Assembly (NCBI GenBank): GCA_023425645.1
Contig: JAFACG010000019.1
Span: forward strand, 62,001 to 126,000
DNA: 64,000 bases
From: Pseudomonadota bacterium
GTDB taxonomy: Bacteria > Pseudomonadota > Gammaproteobacteria > Burkholderiales > Burkholderiaceae_B
Reading direction: 5' to 3'
Both the position numbers and the translations under genes were made by a program. Below are positions 31,778 through 40,419 of this stretch, piece by piece; the first letter of the stretch is position 1, and every line of letters starts with the position of its first letter. The notes under the pieces were generated by a model that made no database searches, was not told the DNA's origin, and saw only the letters and a list, made by a program, of their open reading frames with translations.

Positions 31778-33019
31778 ATGGCCGAACACGCACGCTTATC
31801 CCCATCCGGCGCCCACCGCTGGGCACGCTGCCCCGGCAGTCTGGCTATGGAGGCCCAATACCCGGACGAATCCAGCGAATTCGCCGACGAGGGCACCGCC
31901 GCGCATGAACTGGCGTCCATGGCCTTGTTGGCCAGCGCCGACGCCGCAGCCTACGCAGGCCGCCGCATCGCTGTCGGGCACCGCACCTTCGAAGTGGACG
32001 GCGAAATGGCCGACTACGTGCAGGTGTACGTGGATGCCGTCATGGCGGCCGCCCAGGGCAATGAACTGCTTGTCGAGCAGCGCGTCGAGTTCAGCCAGTA
32101 TGTAGGCGAACCCGGCCAGTTCGGCACAAGCGACGCCGTGATCCTGGCGCCCGACGAGATCCAGGTGCACGACCTGAAATATGGCCGCGGGGTCAAGATC
32201 GATGCCCACGACAACGAGCAGCTAAAACTCTACGCCCTCGGGGCATTGAACGAGTTCGGCATGCTGGGTGACTTCAAACGTGTGCGCATGGTGATCCACC
32301 AGCCGCGGCTCGAGCACGTGTCCGAGGACGTCATCACCATCGACGAGTTGCTGCAGTTCGCCGACTGGATCAAGGAACGCGCCCAGCACGCACTGTCCTG
32401 CTTCGCCCTGGGGGTGGATGAGGACAAGGAACTCGTCCCTGGGGACAAGCAATGCCGCTTCTGCAGGCACAAGGCCAACTGTTCAAAACTCGCGCAGCAC
32501 AACCTGAATACCGTGGCCGACGACTTTGTGGACATGTCCGGCGACCTTGGCGCGCAGCTGGGCGGCGCAATGGAACTGGTCGCCAATTCGGACAACCAGC
32601 ATATCGCCACGCTCATGCCCCACCTGGATCTGATCGAAGGCTGGTGCAAGGCCGTGCGCGCCCGCGCCGAATCGGAACTGCTGGCCGGTCACGAAGTGCC
32701 TGGATACAAGCTGGTTGAAGGCCGACGCGGCAATCGCCAGTGGACGAACGACGAGGAAGCCGAAAGTGCACTCAAGGCCATGCGCTTGAAGCTTGAGCAG
32801 ATGTACGACCTCAAACTGATCAGCCCCACCACCGCCGAAAAGCTGCACAAGGCCGGTGCGATCGGCCCGCGTCAGTGGCCCAAGCTGCAATCGATCATCA
32901 CGCAGGCCGAAGGTAAGCCGTCCGTCGCCCCCGAGTCCGACAAGCGCCCGGCCCTGGTCACCCAGGCCAGCGCCGACGAATTCGAGAACGTGGCCGAAAC
33001 AGCGGAAGACCTCGTATGA
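31778..33019 (+). CDS. DUF2800 family PD-(D/E)XK nuclease
   Basis: A 413-residue RecB/Cas4-like nuclease, begun by [20 protein letters not shown], the DUF2800 opening. Active-site residues are visible in [20 protein letters not shown] with [20 protein letters not shown]: the Asp of GTSDA, the Asp-Leu-Lys-Tyr triad, then the Gln-Leu helix. A C-terminal Cys cluster ([14 protein letters not shown]) may bind iron-sulphur or zinc. It probably acts as the recombination exonuclease with the DUF2815 SSB and RdgC nearby. Confidence 0.88.
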   Translation: MAEHARLSPSGAHRWARCPGSLAMEAQYPDESSEFADEGTAAHELASMALLASADAAAYAGRRIAVGHRTFEVDGEMADYVQVYVDAVMAAAQGNELLVEQRVEFSQYVGEPGQFGTSDAVILAPDEIQVHDLKYGRGVKIDAHDNEQLKLYALGALNEFGMLGDFKRVRMVIHQPRLEHVSEDVITIDELLQFADWIKERAQHALSCFALGVDEDKELVPGDKQCRFCRHKANCSKLAQHNLNTVADDFVDMSGDLGAQLGGAMELVANSDNQHIATLMPHLDLIEGWCKAVRARAESELLAGHEVPGYKLVEGRRGNRQWTNDEEAESALKAMRLKLEQMYDLKLISPTTAEKLHKAGAIGPRQWPKLQSIITQAEGKPSVAPESDKRPALVTQASADEFENVAETAEDLV

Positions 33020-33204
33020 GCAAGACGAAAAAATCCGCGCATGTTTCGCGCGTTCTGCCGCTGGATGCCCGCAACGCGCTGGTGGAGGCGTCTCAAACCC
33101 ATAACCCACGTACCGACCCTTTGCGTCGCCAGAAAGCTATCGAAGAAGCCACCCGGCGCGCGAAGTTCCTTTACCCCCACCTTTTTAAGCACCCGGAGAT
33201 TTGA
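33016..33204 (+). CDS. Small basic phage protein
   Basis: A 62-residue Lys/Arg-rich protein ([20 protein letters not shown], then [19 protein letters not shown]). It overlaps the nuclease stop (ATGA) and ends 2 bp before the SSB gene, so translation is plausible. No family recognised. Confidence 0.7.
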   Translation: MSKTKKSAHVSRVLPLDARNALVEASQTHNPRTDPLRRQKAIEEATRRAKFLYPHLFKHPEI

Positions 33205-33206
33205 CC

Positions 33207-33758
33207 ATGAAAATCCAACTCAAAAATGTACGCGCCGCTTTCCTGAACGCGCTGTTTGAAGCCAAGACCGTCAACGGCGAAGGCAAGCCCGCATTCTCGG
33301 CCACCTTCCTGCTCGACCCCGCCGACCCTCAGGTTAAGACCATCAACGCCGCGATCGAAGCAGTCGCCAAGGAGAAATGGGGAGCCAAGGCCGAAGCGAT
33401 CCTGAAGCAGATGCGCGCCCAGGACAAGCTTTGCCTGCACGACGGCGACCTGAAGGCGAACTACGACGGCTTCCCCGGCAACCTGTACGTGTCCAGCCGC
33501 AGCAACACGCGCCCCCTGGTGATCGACGCCGACAAAAGCCCCCTGGCTGAATCCGATGGCCGCCCGTATTCCGGCTGCTACGTCAACGCCAGCCTGGAAC
33601 TTTGGGCGCAGGACAACAACTACGGCAAGCGCATCAACGCGCAGCTGCGCGGCGTGCAGTTCTTCAAGGATGGCGACGCCTTCGCAGGCGGCGGCGCAGC
33701 CAGCGAAGACGAGTTCGACGACGTGACTGAAGGCGCTACCGCCGACGACTTGGTGTAA
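33207..33758 (+). CDS. DUF2815 single-stranded DNA-binding protein
   Basis: A 183-residue protein with the DUF2815 pattern: MKIQLKNVRAAFLNALFEAK, FSATFLLDPADPQVKTINAA, SPLAESDGRPYSGCYVNASL (the loop typical of T7 gp2.5-like SSBs) and an acidic tail (ASEDEFDDVTEGATADDLV) for partner binding. It covers single strands in replication and recombination. ATG 33207 is used rather than an in-frame TTG six bases earlier. Confidence 0.88.
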   Translation: MKIQLKNVRAAFLNALFEAKTVNGEGKPAFSATFLLDPADPQVKTINAAIEAVAKEKWGAKAEAILKQMRAQDKLCLHDGDLKANYDGFPGNLYVSSRSNTRPLVIDADKSPLAESDGRPYSGCYVNASLELWAQDNNYGKRINAQLRGVQFFKDGDAFAGGGAASEDEFDDVTEGATADDLV

Positions 33759-33767
33759 CCCGTAACC

Positions 33768-33863
33768 CCCTGGGCCCCGTGCCCAGGGCTTTCACGGCTG
33801 GCGATTGATCGGGCGGGACGCCCTGAAAACAGGATTACCGGCAGTCGCCAGCCGTGAAAGCCC
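33768..33863 (+). promoter_or_regulatory. Mutually exclusive hairpins upstream of rdgC
   Basis: Hairpin 1: CCCTGGGC (33768-33775) / GCCCAGGG (33781-33788). Hairpin 2: a perfect 19-bp stem, 33786-33804 with 33845-33863, enclosing a smaller hairpin GGGCG-gga-CGCCC. The two share GGG (33786-33788), so an RNA can form either. The region lies between the SSB stop and the rdgC ribosome-binding site in an otherwise tightly packed operon. No U-tract follows, so simple termination is unlikely. Confidence 0.7.
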
Positions 33864-33884
33864 CACCAACAAGGAGATACCAAC

Positions 33885-34781
33885 ATGTGGTTCAAGAACC
33901 TTCGAGTCTTCCGTCTTGCATCAAGCTGGAATTATGACGCCAGCACTCTGCACGATCATCTTTCCAAGCTTGCGTTTCGTCCCGGCGGCGCCACCGATAT
34001 GACGGCTTTCGGTTGGGTGCCCCCACGCCCTGACGTCGACCTGGTGTATTTCAACGACGGCCAGTACCTCATTACGTTGCGAGTCGAAAAGAAACTGCTG
34101 CCCACGACCGTCGTGAATCAGTTCGCACGCGCTCGCGCACTGGAAATCGAAGAACAGCAGGGCTACAAACCCGGCCGCAAGCAGATGAAGGAAATCAAGG
34201 AGCAGGTCATCGACGAACTGCTGCCCAAGGCGTTCAGTTCGTACCGCGACATCAACGCGTGGATCGACACGCGCAGCCGCTGGCTGGCGATAGACGCTGC
34301 GGCTGCCGCACGAAGTGACGAGGTGATGGGCGCGTTGGCCAAGGTGTTGGACCCTTTTCCGATTATGCCCCTGTACACCGAGCTTTCACCAGCAGCCGCC
34401 ATGACCAATTGGCTGATCACGGACGAGCCGCCCACCAATTTCAGCGTTGACCAAGACACCGAACTGCGCGCCTACAACGAGACGCGCGCCACTGTTCGTT
34501 ACCTGCGCCAGACAATCGATCTGGAAGCGGCGCACCAGCATGTCGGACAGGGAAAACAGTGCACGCGCTTGGCGCTCACTTGGGCAGACCGTGTGTCCTT
34601 CGTTCTGACAGATGACCTGGTGCTAAAGCGCGTGACACCGCTAGATGTGCTGCAAGAAGGTCGTCCGCCTGTCAGTGATGAAGCAGAACAGTTTGATTCC
34701 GACTTCGCGCTAATGACCGGTGAGTTTTCGCGCTTACTTAGCAATCTGGTTGACGCACTGGGCGGGGAACGTCTGGCATGA
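33885..34781 (+). CDS. rdgC: RdgC-like recombination-associated protein
   Basis: A 298-residue protein of RdgC length and pattern: MWFKNLRVFRL opening, FGWVPPRPD, LRVEKKLLPTTVVNQF and QGYKPGRKQMKEIKEQVIDE. RdgC is a ring-shaped DNA-binding protein that restrains RecA. A phage copy is less common than the chromosomal gene. The ribosome-binding site AAGGAGAT is good. It overlaps the polymerase gene by 4 bp, so it belongs to the replication operon. Confidence 0.92.
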   Translation: MWFKNLRVFRLASSWNYDASTLHDHLSKLAFRPGGATDMTAFGWVPPRPDVDLVYFNDGQYLITLRVEKKLLPTTVVNQFARARALEIEEQQGYKPGRKQMKEIKEQVIDELLPKAFSSYRDINAWIDTRSRWLAIDAAAAARSDEVMGALAKVLDPFPIMPLYTELSPAAAMTNWLITDEPPTNFSVDQDTELRAYNETRATVRYLRQTIDLEAAHQHVGQGKQCTRLALTWADRVSFVLTDDLVLKRVTPLDVLQEGRPPVSDEAEQFDSDFALMTGEFSRLLSNLVDALGGERLA

Positions 34782-36874
34782 CCATCCTTTGGCTTGACCT
34801 CGAAACCTATAGCGAAGTGCCGATCACCAGCGGCACGCACGCTTACGCCGAAAAAGCGGAAGTGATGCTGTTCGCCTGGGCTCTCGACGACGGCCCGGTC
34901 AGCGTGTGGGATCGCACCCAAAACAAGGCGGCCCCGCACGCGCTGATTGCAGCAATCCAAGACCCGGACGTTATTGTTTACGCGCACAACAGCCATTTCG
35001 ACCGCACCGTGCTGCGCCACGCCATGCCAGACTTCTGCCCGCCGATTGAGCGATGGCGCGACACGATGGCGCGAGCCCTGGCGCACGGCATGCCCGGCGC
35101 GTTGGGCGCCTTGTGCGACGTACTCAAGATCGACACCGACCAGGCCAAGGACAAAGACGGCAAGCAACTGATCCACCTGTTTTGCAAGCCGCGCCCGGCC
35201 AATAGCGCGCTGCGCCGGGCCACGCGCGAGACGCACCCCGACCAGTGGGCCAAGTTCGTTTCCTACGCTGGCGGCGATATCAAGGCCATGCGTGCGATCG
35301 CGGCCAAGCTGCCCGAGTGGAATTACAAGGGCGAAGAACTAGCACTGTGGCACCTGGACCAGCGCATCAACGACCGTGGCGTGGCCGTCGATGTCGAACT
35401 GGCCCAGGCGGCCATTACCACGGTCGAGCGTGAGCAGAAGACCCTGGCTAAGCGCACGCAGACGCTTACCGATGGCGACGTGCAGGCCGCCACCCAGCGC
35501 GACGCCATGCTGGCACACGTCCTGATTGAATACGGCGTGAACCTGCCCGACATGCAGCAGTCCACGCTGGAACGGCGCATCAACGACCCCGACCTGCCCG
35601 TGGCGCTGCGCGAACTGCTAGCCATCCGTCTGCAAGCCAGCACCACCAGCACGGCCAAGTACAGGACGCTGATCAGAGGCGCCAGCAGCGACGGACGGCT
35701 GCGCGGTACGCTGCAATTTTGCGGCGCCAACCGTACGGGCCGCTGGGCGGGCCGACTGTTCCAGCCGCAAAACCTTCCCCGGCCTACGCTCAAGCAGCCC
35801 GAAATCGACTTCGGCATCGAAGCGCTCAAGGCAGGCTGCGCCGACCTTATCACCGACAACGTCATGGCCCTGGCCAGTTCGGCCATTCGCGGCGCGATCA
35901 TCGCCCCCCAGGGCAAGAAACTGGTTGTCGCTGACCTGTCCAACATCGAAGGTCGCATGCTCGCATGGCTGGCGGGCGAAGACTGGAAGCTGCAAGCATT
36001 CCGCGATTACGACACGATCGTCGGGTACGACAGCAAAGGTAAACCGATCCGTAAGGGCCACGACCTGTACAAGCTGGCCTACGCCAAGGCGTTCGGGATA
36101 CACCCCGACGAAGTGGACGACCACATGCGCCAGATCGGCAAGGTCAAGGAATTGATGCTGGGCTACGAAGGCGGTGTCGGCGCGTACATCACGGGGGCGG
36201 CCACGTACCGCATCGACCTTGAAGCCATGGCCGAATACGCCATCGGCACGATACCCGACAGCACCAAACAAGAAGCCTTGCGCGCCTTCGAATGGGCCGA
36301 GAAAAAGCGCCGCACATTCGGCCTGTCCAAGCGGGCCTATGTCGTATGCGACTCGTTCAAACGCTTGTGGCGCGCCTCCAATCCCGAAATTGCGAGCTGG
36401 TGGAAGGAAGTCGAAAACAACGTCGTAGCCGCTATCGCCCGCCCTGGCGTTACCCGTACTTGCCGCCGCGTCAAGATTCGCCGTGACGGTAGCTGGCTGC
36501 GCATCGCGCTGCCGTCAGGCCGAGCGCTGTGCTACCCGAGCCCCCAGGTTGATGACCAGGGCAAGGTCAGCTACATGGGCGTGAACCAATACACGCGCAA
36601 ATGGCAACGACTCAAAACGTACGGCGGCAAGTTGGTTGAGAACATCACTCAGGCCGCCGCGCGCGACGTCCTGGCCGCAACCATGCCCGCCATCGAATCG
36701 GACGGCTACCAGATCGTGCTGTCCGTGCATGACGAATTTATCACCGAAGCCCCAGACACCGCCGATTACAGCAGTGACCACCTGGCTGCGCTTATGTCCA
36801 CCAACCCCCAGTGGGCTGAAGGCCTGCCCTTGGCTGCCGCTGGATTCGAAACCTACCGCTATAGGAAAGATTGA
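34778..36874 (+). CDS. PolA-family DNA polymerase
   Basis: A 698-residue family A polymerase. The 3'-5' exonuclease starts with WLDLETYSE (Asp7, Glu9) and has AHNSHFDRTVL. The polymerase domain has RFXGANRTGR-like CGANRTGRWAGRL, motif A VADLSNIEGRMLAWLAG, O-helix-region KVKELMLGYEGGVGA and motif C VHDEF near residue 650. It copies the phage genome from primers made by the Prim-Pol/helicase. Confidence 0.95.
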   Translation: MTILWLDLETYSEVPITSGTHAYAEKAEVMLFAWALDDGPVSVWDRTQNKAAPHALIAAIQDPDVIVYAHNSHFDRTVLRHAMPDFCPPIERWRDTMARALAHGMPGALGALCDVLKIDTDQAKDKDGKQLIHLFCKPRPANSALRRATRETHPDQWAKFVSYAGGDIKAMRAIAAKLPEWNYKGEELALWHLDQRINDRGVAVDVELAQAAITTVEREQKTLAKRTQTLTDGDVQAATQRDAMLAHVLIEYGVNLPDMQQSTLERRINDPDLPVALRELLAIRLQASTTSTAKYRTLIRGASSDGRLRGTLQFCGANRTGRWAGRLFQPQNLPRPTLKQPEIDFGIEALKAGCADLITDNVMALASSAIRGAIIAPQGKKLVVADLSNIEGRMLAWLAGEDWKLQAFRDYDTIVGYDSKGKPIRKGHDLYKLAYAKAFGIHPDEVDDHMRQIGKVKELMLGYEGGVGAYITGAATYRIDLEAMAEYAIGTIPDSTKQEALRAFEWAEKKRRTFGLSKRAYVVCDSFKRLWRASNPEIASWWKEVENNVVAAIARPGVTRTCRRVKIRRDGSWLRIALPSGRALCYPSPQVDDQGKVSYMGVNQYTRKWQRLKTYGGKLVENITQAAARDVLAATMPAIESDGYQIVLSVHDEFITEAPDTADYSSDHLAALMSTNPQWAEGLPLAAAGFETYRYRKD

Positions 36875-36875
36875 T

Positions 36876-37559
36876 ATGCAAATCCAGATCGACCCCCGCG
36901 CGTTGCGCGCAGTTGCTCACTTCCGTGCCCTGAAAGACATACGTACCTACCTGACCGGGGTGCACGTAGAAGCCGGGCACGAGCATACCGTACTGGTGGC
37001 CACCAACGGCACGGCCATCGCAGCGCACATCAATGAGGTGCCCAATGACGTGCCGGTGCCGGTTCGTTTTCAGATCCCTGCCGATATCGTCGCTCTGCTG
37101 GTGAAGGGACGAAGCAGCGCAAGCACCTTGGTGTTCGAGAAGGAAGAACTGGCCACCGGCAATTGGCGCGTAGCTACACAACACGGTTGGCTTGAATTCA
37201 CCCCGGACCACGATCGTTACCCCGACTGGCGCCGTGTAATCCCCGAAGAAACGAACGGCGCGCCTTGCATCATGAATCCCGAATACACCATGGCTATCTG
37301 GAAAGCCGCAGCTGAGTTCGGCATCAAGGGCATCGGGCAGAAGGGCAAGCCCCAGGTCAGCGTCGGCTTGAACGGCACCGTGGGCGCGTCACTGGCCAGC
37401 TTCGACGTGATCCCCGGCCTGGTTATGGCCTTTCAAGGAATGGCCGACAACAACCCCACCCCGTACGTCGCTCGGCGACCGTCTTGGATCACCAAGACCT
37501 TGGCACCGACGGCTGAATCCGTGGTGGCCAAAAAAGATACAGCGGAGGACTTGGTATGA
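36876..37559 (+). CDS. Sliding-clamp-like protein (DnaN-related)
   Basis: A 227-residue protein, shorter than a three-domain beta clamp, with clamp-like segments: KDIRTYLTGVHVEAGHEHTV, LVATNGTAIAAHI (compare VATDGHRLA of DnaN) and FTPDHDRYPDWRRVIP (compare FPDYRRVLP). Two clamp-like domains are thus visible. Directly behind the polymerase gene, so a processivity role is reasonable. ATG 36876 comes 2 bp after the polymerase stop. Confidence 0.75.
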   Translation: MQIQIDPRALRAVAHFRALKDIRTYLTGVHVEAGHEHTVLVATNGTAIAAHINEVPNDVPVPVRFQIPADIVALLVKGRSSASTLVFEKEELATGNWRVATQHGWLEFTPDHDRYPDWRRVIPEETNGAPCIMNPEYTMAIWKAAAEFGIKGIGQKGKPQVSVGLNGTVGASLASFDVIPGLVMAFQGMADNNPTPYVARRPSWITKTLAPTAESVVAKKDTAEDLV

Positions 37560-37663
37560 CCCGCTTACGTGCCTTCCGCAAGTTCATCAAGTTCTACCGC
37601 AGCCTGGGCTTCTCCCGTTACGAGTCCGTGCGTCGCGCATGGGGGATGGCTCGCTATGCGTGA
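37556..37663 (+). CDS. 35-residue basic micro-protein
   Basis: MTRLRAFRKFIKFYRSLGFS followed by RYESVRRAWGMARYA. It overlaps the clamp gene's stop (ATGA) and the VRR-NUC start, filling the gap between two coupled genes. The strongly basic, aromatic sequence could bind nucleic acid or membrane. Coding is inferred from the overlaps alone. Confidence 0.55.
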   Translation: MTRLRAFRKFIKFYRSLGFSRYESVRRAWGMARYA

Positions 37664-37943
37664 ATCCGATATCGAAAAGTACCTAGTCGAGCGCGTCAAG
37701 GCGCTGGGCGGTGAAGTCCGCAAGGTCAAGTGGATTGGCCGCCGTGGCGCCCCCGACCGCTTGGTGATGTTGCCACAAGACCTACCCGCCGGGCGCTTGG
37801 ACACCACACTTTGGGTCGAACTCAAAGCCCCAGGCGAGAAACCCAAGCCGCACCAGGCGCGCGAACATGAACGCATGCGCCGCATGGGCCAGTGCGTGGT
37901 CGTGATCGATTCTATGGAAGGCGTCGACGAGGTGTTGGCATGA
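37656..37943 (+). CDS. VRR-NUC domain nuclease
   Basis: A 95-residue stand-alone VRR-NUC: MRESDIEKYLVERVKALGGE, RRGAPDRLVMLP (catalytic Asp), LWVELKAPGEKPKPHQ (Glu-x-Lys). The family cuts branched DNA, so it may resolve replication or recombination intermediates. ATG 37656 overlaps the micro-protein end. Confidence 0.92.
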   Translation: MRESDIEKYLVERVKALGGEVRKVKWIGRRGAPDRLVMLPQDLPAGRLDTTLWVELKAPGEKPKPHQAREHERMRRMGQCVVVIDSMEGVDEVLA

Positions 37944-38209
37944 GCGAAATGGGCGAGGTTTGGAACGCGCTCAAGAAGGAGCGCCAAGCCAAAAGAGCAA
38001 CTAACCGGGGTCAGTCCGCCGACTACCTCTGCCAGCGGGGCATTCACTTCACCAGTCACAACGGCGGGGCACACCTGATCGTAGAAGGCAAGGAGTGCTT
38101 CATCGACTTCTGGCCAGGCACAGGCACAGGCAAGTGGCACTGTAGAAGCGGGCAGAAAGGCTTCGGCGTTCGCAATCTGGTCGTTTACGTCCTCGGGTCT
38201 GCGACATGA
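37940..38209 (+). CDS. Small phage protein of the replication operon
   Basis: An 89-residue protein (SEMGEVWNALKKERQAKRAT; TSHNGGAHLIVEGKECFIDF; PGTGTGKWHCRSGQKGFGVR). The C-terminal beta-rich half is of the type found next to helicases in many phages. Overlaps neighbours by 4 bp at both ends. No function is known to me. Confidence 0.75.
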   Translation: MSEMGEVWNALKKERQAKRATNRGQSADYLCQRGIHFTSHNGGAHLIVEGKECFIDFWPGTGTGKWHCRSGQKGFGVRNLVVYVLGSAT

Positions 38210-39597
38210 AGACACGCATCGACTTCACCCCCCACGCGTACCAAGACCAGATCATTGGTCATCAGTTGGATTTGCAGCGCGGGGCCATCTGGGCAGGCAT
38301 GGGCATGGGCAAGACGGTCAGCACGTTGGTGTCCCTTGATCTGTTGGAACTGGTCGAGCCCGGCCCCACGCTGGTCTTGGCGCCGCTGCGCGTGGCCGCC
38401 AGCACGTGGCCGGACGAAGCCCTGAAATGGAACAACCTGCGCAACGTGGAGGTGTCGGCGATTGTTGGTACGCCGCAAGAGCGTAAGGCCGCACTGCGCA
38501 AGCCCGCCAATGTGTTCACGATGAACTACGACAACCTGCCGTGGTTGCTGGAAACGCTGGGCGACAAGTGGCCTTTCCGTAAAGTCGTTGCCGACGAATC
38601 CACCCGGCTTAAATCGTTCCGGTTGCGGCAGGGCGGCAAGCGCGCCCAGGCGTTGGCCAAGGTCGCCCACTGCAAGGTAAGCCGGTTCATCGAACTGACC
38701 GGCACGCCCAGCCCCAACGGACTGCAAGACCTATGGGGGCAAATGTGGTTCATCGACCGTGGCGAACGTTTAGGCCGCACGTTCAGCGCGTTTCGTGACC
38801 GCTGGTTCCAGGCGGTACCGGGCGATAACAACTACCACCAGATCAGGCCGTTGCCTTTCGCCCAGCAGCAGATCGAAGACGCCGTGCGTGACGTGTGCCT
38901 GTCACTGGATGCGCGCGACTGGTTCGATATCGACGAGCCCATTGTCAGTGTCGTACGCGTGCCGCTGCCCTCGAAGGCCCGAAATCTGTATCGCAGTATG
39001 GAACGCGAAATGTATATGCAGATCGACGGCCACGAAGTCGAGGCGTTCACCGCCGCCACCAAGACAATCAAGTGCTTGCAACTGGCCAGCGGCGCGGCCT
39101 ATGTCGGCGAGAACAGCGAACAGTGGGCCGAAGTCCACGACGCCAAGCTGCAAGCCCTGGAATCGATCATCGAAGAAGCCGCTGGCATGCCGGTGCTGGT
39201 CGCCTATCACTTCAAAAGCGACCTAGCCCGGTTGCTCAAGGCGTTCCCGCGTGGCCGTCATCTGGACAAGAGCCCCCAAACAATCCGCGACTGGAACGCC
39301 GGGAAAATCCCCGTGCTGTTCGCCCATCCAGCCAGTGCCGGACACGGGCTCAACCTGCAAGACGGCGGCAACATTCTGGTGTTCTTTTCCCACTGGTGGG
39401 ACTTGGAGCAATTCCAGCAGATCGTCGAACGGATCGGCCCCACGCGCCAAAAACAGGCCGGGCACGATCGCCCCGTATTCATTTACCACATCGTCGCCGA
39501 AGACACGGTGGATGAACTCGTTATGGCACGGCGCGAGTCCAAGCGCGAAGTGCAAGACCTATTGCTTGAAGCCATGAAAAGGAGCAAAACCCCATGA
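38206..39597 (+). CDS. SNF2/DEAD-like helicase
   Basis: A 463-residue SF2 helicase: motif I AGMGMGKTVSTL (residues about 34-45), motif II VVADESTRLK (DEST instead of DEAH), motif III LTGTPSPNGLQDLW, motif V HPASAGHGLNLQDGG and motif VI QIVERIGPTRQKQ. Related phage proteins remodel forks or displace proteins during replication. Fourteen or so coupled genes precede it in one operon. Confidence 0.9.
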   Translation: MKTRIDFTPHAYQDQIIGHQLDLQRGAIWAGMGMGKTVSTLVSLDLLELVEPGPTLVLAPLRVAASTWPDEALKWNNLRNVEVSAIVGTPQERKAALRKPANVFTMNYDNLPWLLETLGDKWPFRKVVADESTRLKSFRLRQGGKRAQALAKVAHCKVSRFIELTGTPSPNGLQDLWGQMWFIDRGERLGRTFSAFRDRWFQAVPGDNNYHQIRPLPFAQQQIEDAVRDVCLSLDARDWFDIDEPIVSVVRVPLPSKARNLYRSMEREMYMQIDGHEVEAFTAATKTIKCLQLASGAAYVGENSEQWAEVHDAKLQALESIIEEAAGMPVLVAYHFKSDLARLLKAFPRGRHLDKSPQTIRDWNAGKIPVLFAHPASAGHGLNLQDGGNILVFFSHWWDLEQFQQIVERIGPTRQKQAGHDRPVFIYHIVAEDTVDELVMARRESKREVQDLLLEAMKRSKTP

Positions 39598-39989
39598 ATC
39601 ACGATGCTGTGTCCATTCAGATGTGTTTGAAGGCGGGGCTGTCCGAAGAACAAGCCAATCTGCTTTTGAGTCGCCTTGCCTCGCGGCGCGACCCCAGGGA
39701 TGTCGCCAGCGATCCCGAAGGCAAGTTGGTGCACGACTTCAACAAGCCGCTACTGGCGGCGGCAGGCATCACCAGCGACGGAAGCACCGCCAGCTATTAC
39801 GAGTTGCCCCCAGGCGCAACCGAGTTGCAGCACCTTATCAGCCACCGCGACATGAACGCACAAATCGGGGAAATCTTCAGGGCCTGCTACCGCTATGGCG
39901 TGGTAGCGCACAGCCCGAAGCTGCGCGACATAAAGAAAATTATTTTCTACGCGAAGGCGGAACTTGAACGCTTGGAAAAGGAGGTTTAG
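39594..39989 (+). CDS. DUF3310-like phage protein
   Basis: A 131-residue protein. The C-terminal half (ELQHLISHRDMNAQIGEIFR then ACYRYGVVAHSP, DIKKIIFYAKAELERLE) matches the DUF3310/SaV-like pattern often called nucleotide-kinase-like without proof. Overlaps the helicase stop. The N-terminus is helical. Confidence 0.6.
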   Translation: MNHDAVSIQMCLKAGLSEEQANLLLSRLASRRDPRDVASDPEGKLVHDFNKPLLAAAGITSDGSTASYYELPPGATELQHLISHRDMNAQIGEIFRACYRYGVVAHSPKLRDIKKIIFYAKAELERLEKEV

Positions 39990-39991
39990 CC

Positions 39992-40177
39992 ATGGCTGAC
40001 GAAATCGACTTGGCGCAAGAGCGCGCCGAACTGCACCGACAGGCCGCCGTTGAGAACCGCCCATCGCCAAAGCTGGCCCCCGGCGTGCCGGGCGACTGCG
40101 AGTACTGCGGCGAATGGTTCAGCCGACTGGTAGGCGGCGCGTGCGGCTTCTGCCGCGACCAGTACAAATTGCCTTAA
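39992..40177 (+). CDS. Small zinc-finger protein (TraR/DksA-like)
   Basis: A 61-residue protein with a C-terminal four-Cys site (CEYCGEWF…CGFCRDQ), the spacing of TraR-type fingers that enter the RNA polymerase secondary channel. The N-terminal acidic helix (MADEIDLAQERAELHRQAAV) also fits. It may modulate host transcription; the assignment is by motif only. Confidence 0.75.
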   Translation: MADEIDLAQERAELHRQAAVENRPSPKLAPGVPGDCEYCGEWFSRLVGGACGFCRDQYKLP

Positions 40178-40191
40178 CAGGAGCGTAAGCT

Positions 40192-40419
40192 ATGACTATC
40201 GACGACACGTTCCTGACGCCGGAAGAGCTTGTCAGCCTGACCAACCGGACGCGCTGCGACGCCCAGATCCGTGCGCTGCGCTTTATGGGCATCGAACACA
40301 AGGTTCGGGCCGACAACACCGTGGCGGTGCTGCGCGAGCATGTGCGCCAGGTGTTCGGCGCCGTACCGGGCACGCCCCGGCGCGCCAAGAAAGTCGAACC
40401 GGATTGGAGCGCGATCTGA
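40192..40419 (+). CDS. DUF4224 excisionase-like protein
   Basis: A 75-residue protein: FLTPEELVSLTNRTRCDAQI with RALRFMGIEHKVRADNTVAV, the DUF4224 pattern found immediately before phage integrases. Its stop overlaps the integrase ATG. A winged-helix role in excision is commonly assumed. Confidence 0.8.
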   Translation: MTIDDTFLTPEELVSLTNRTRCDAQIRALRFMGIEHKVRADNTVAVLREHVRQVFGAVPGTPRRAKKVEPDWSAI

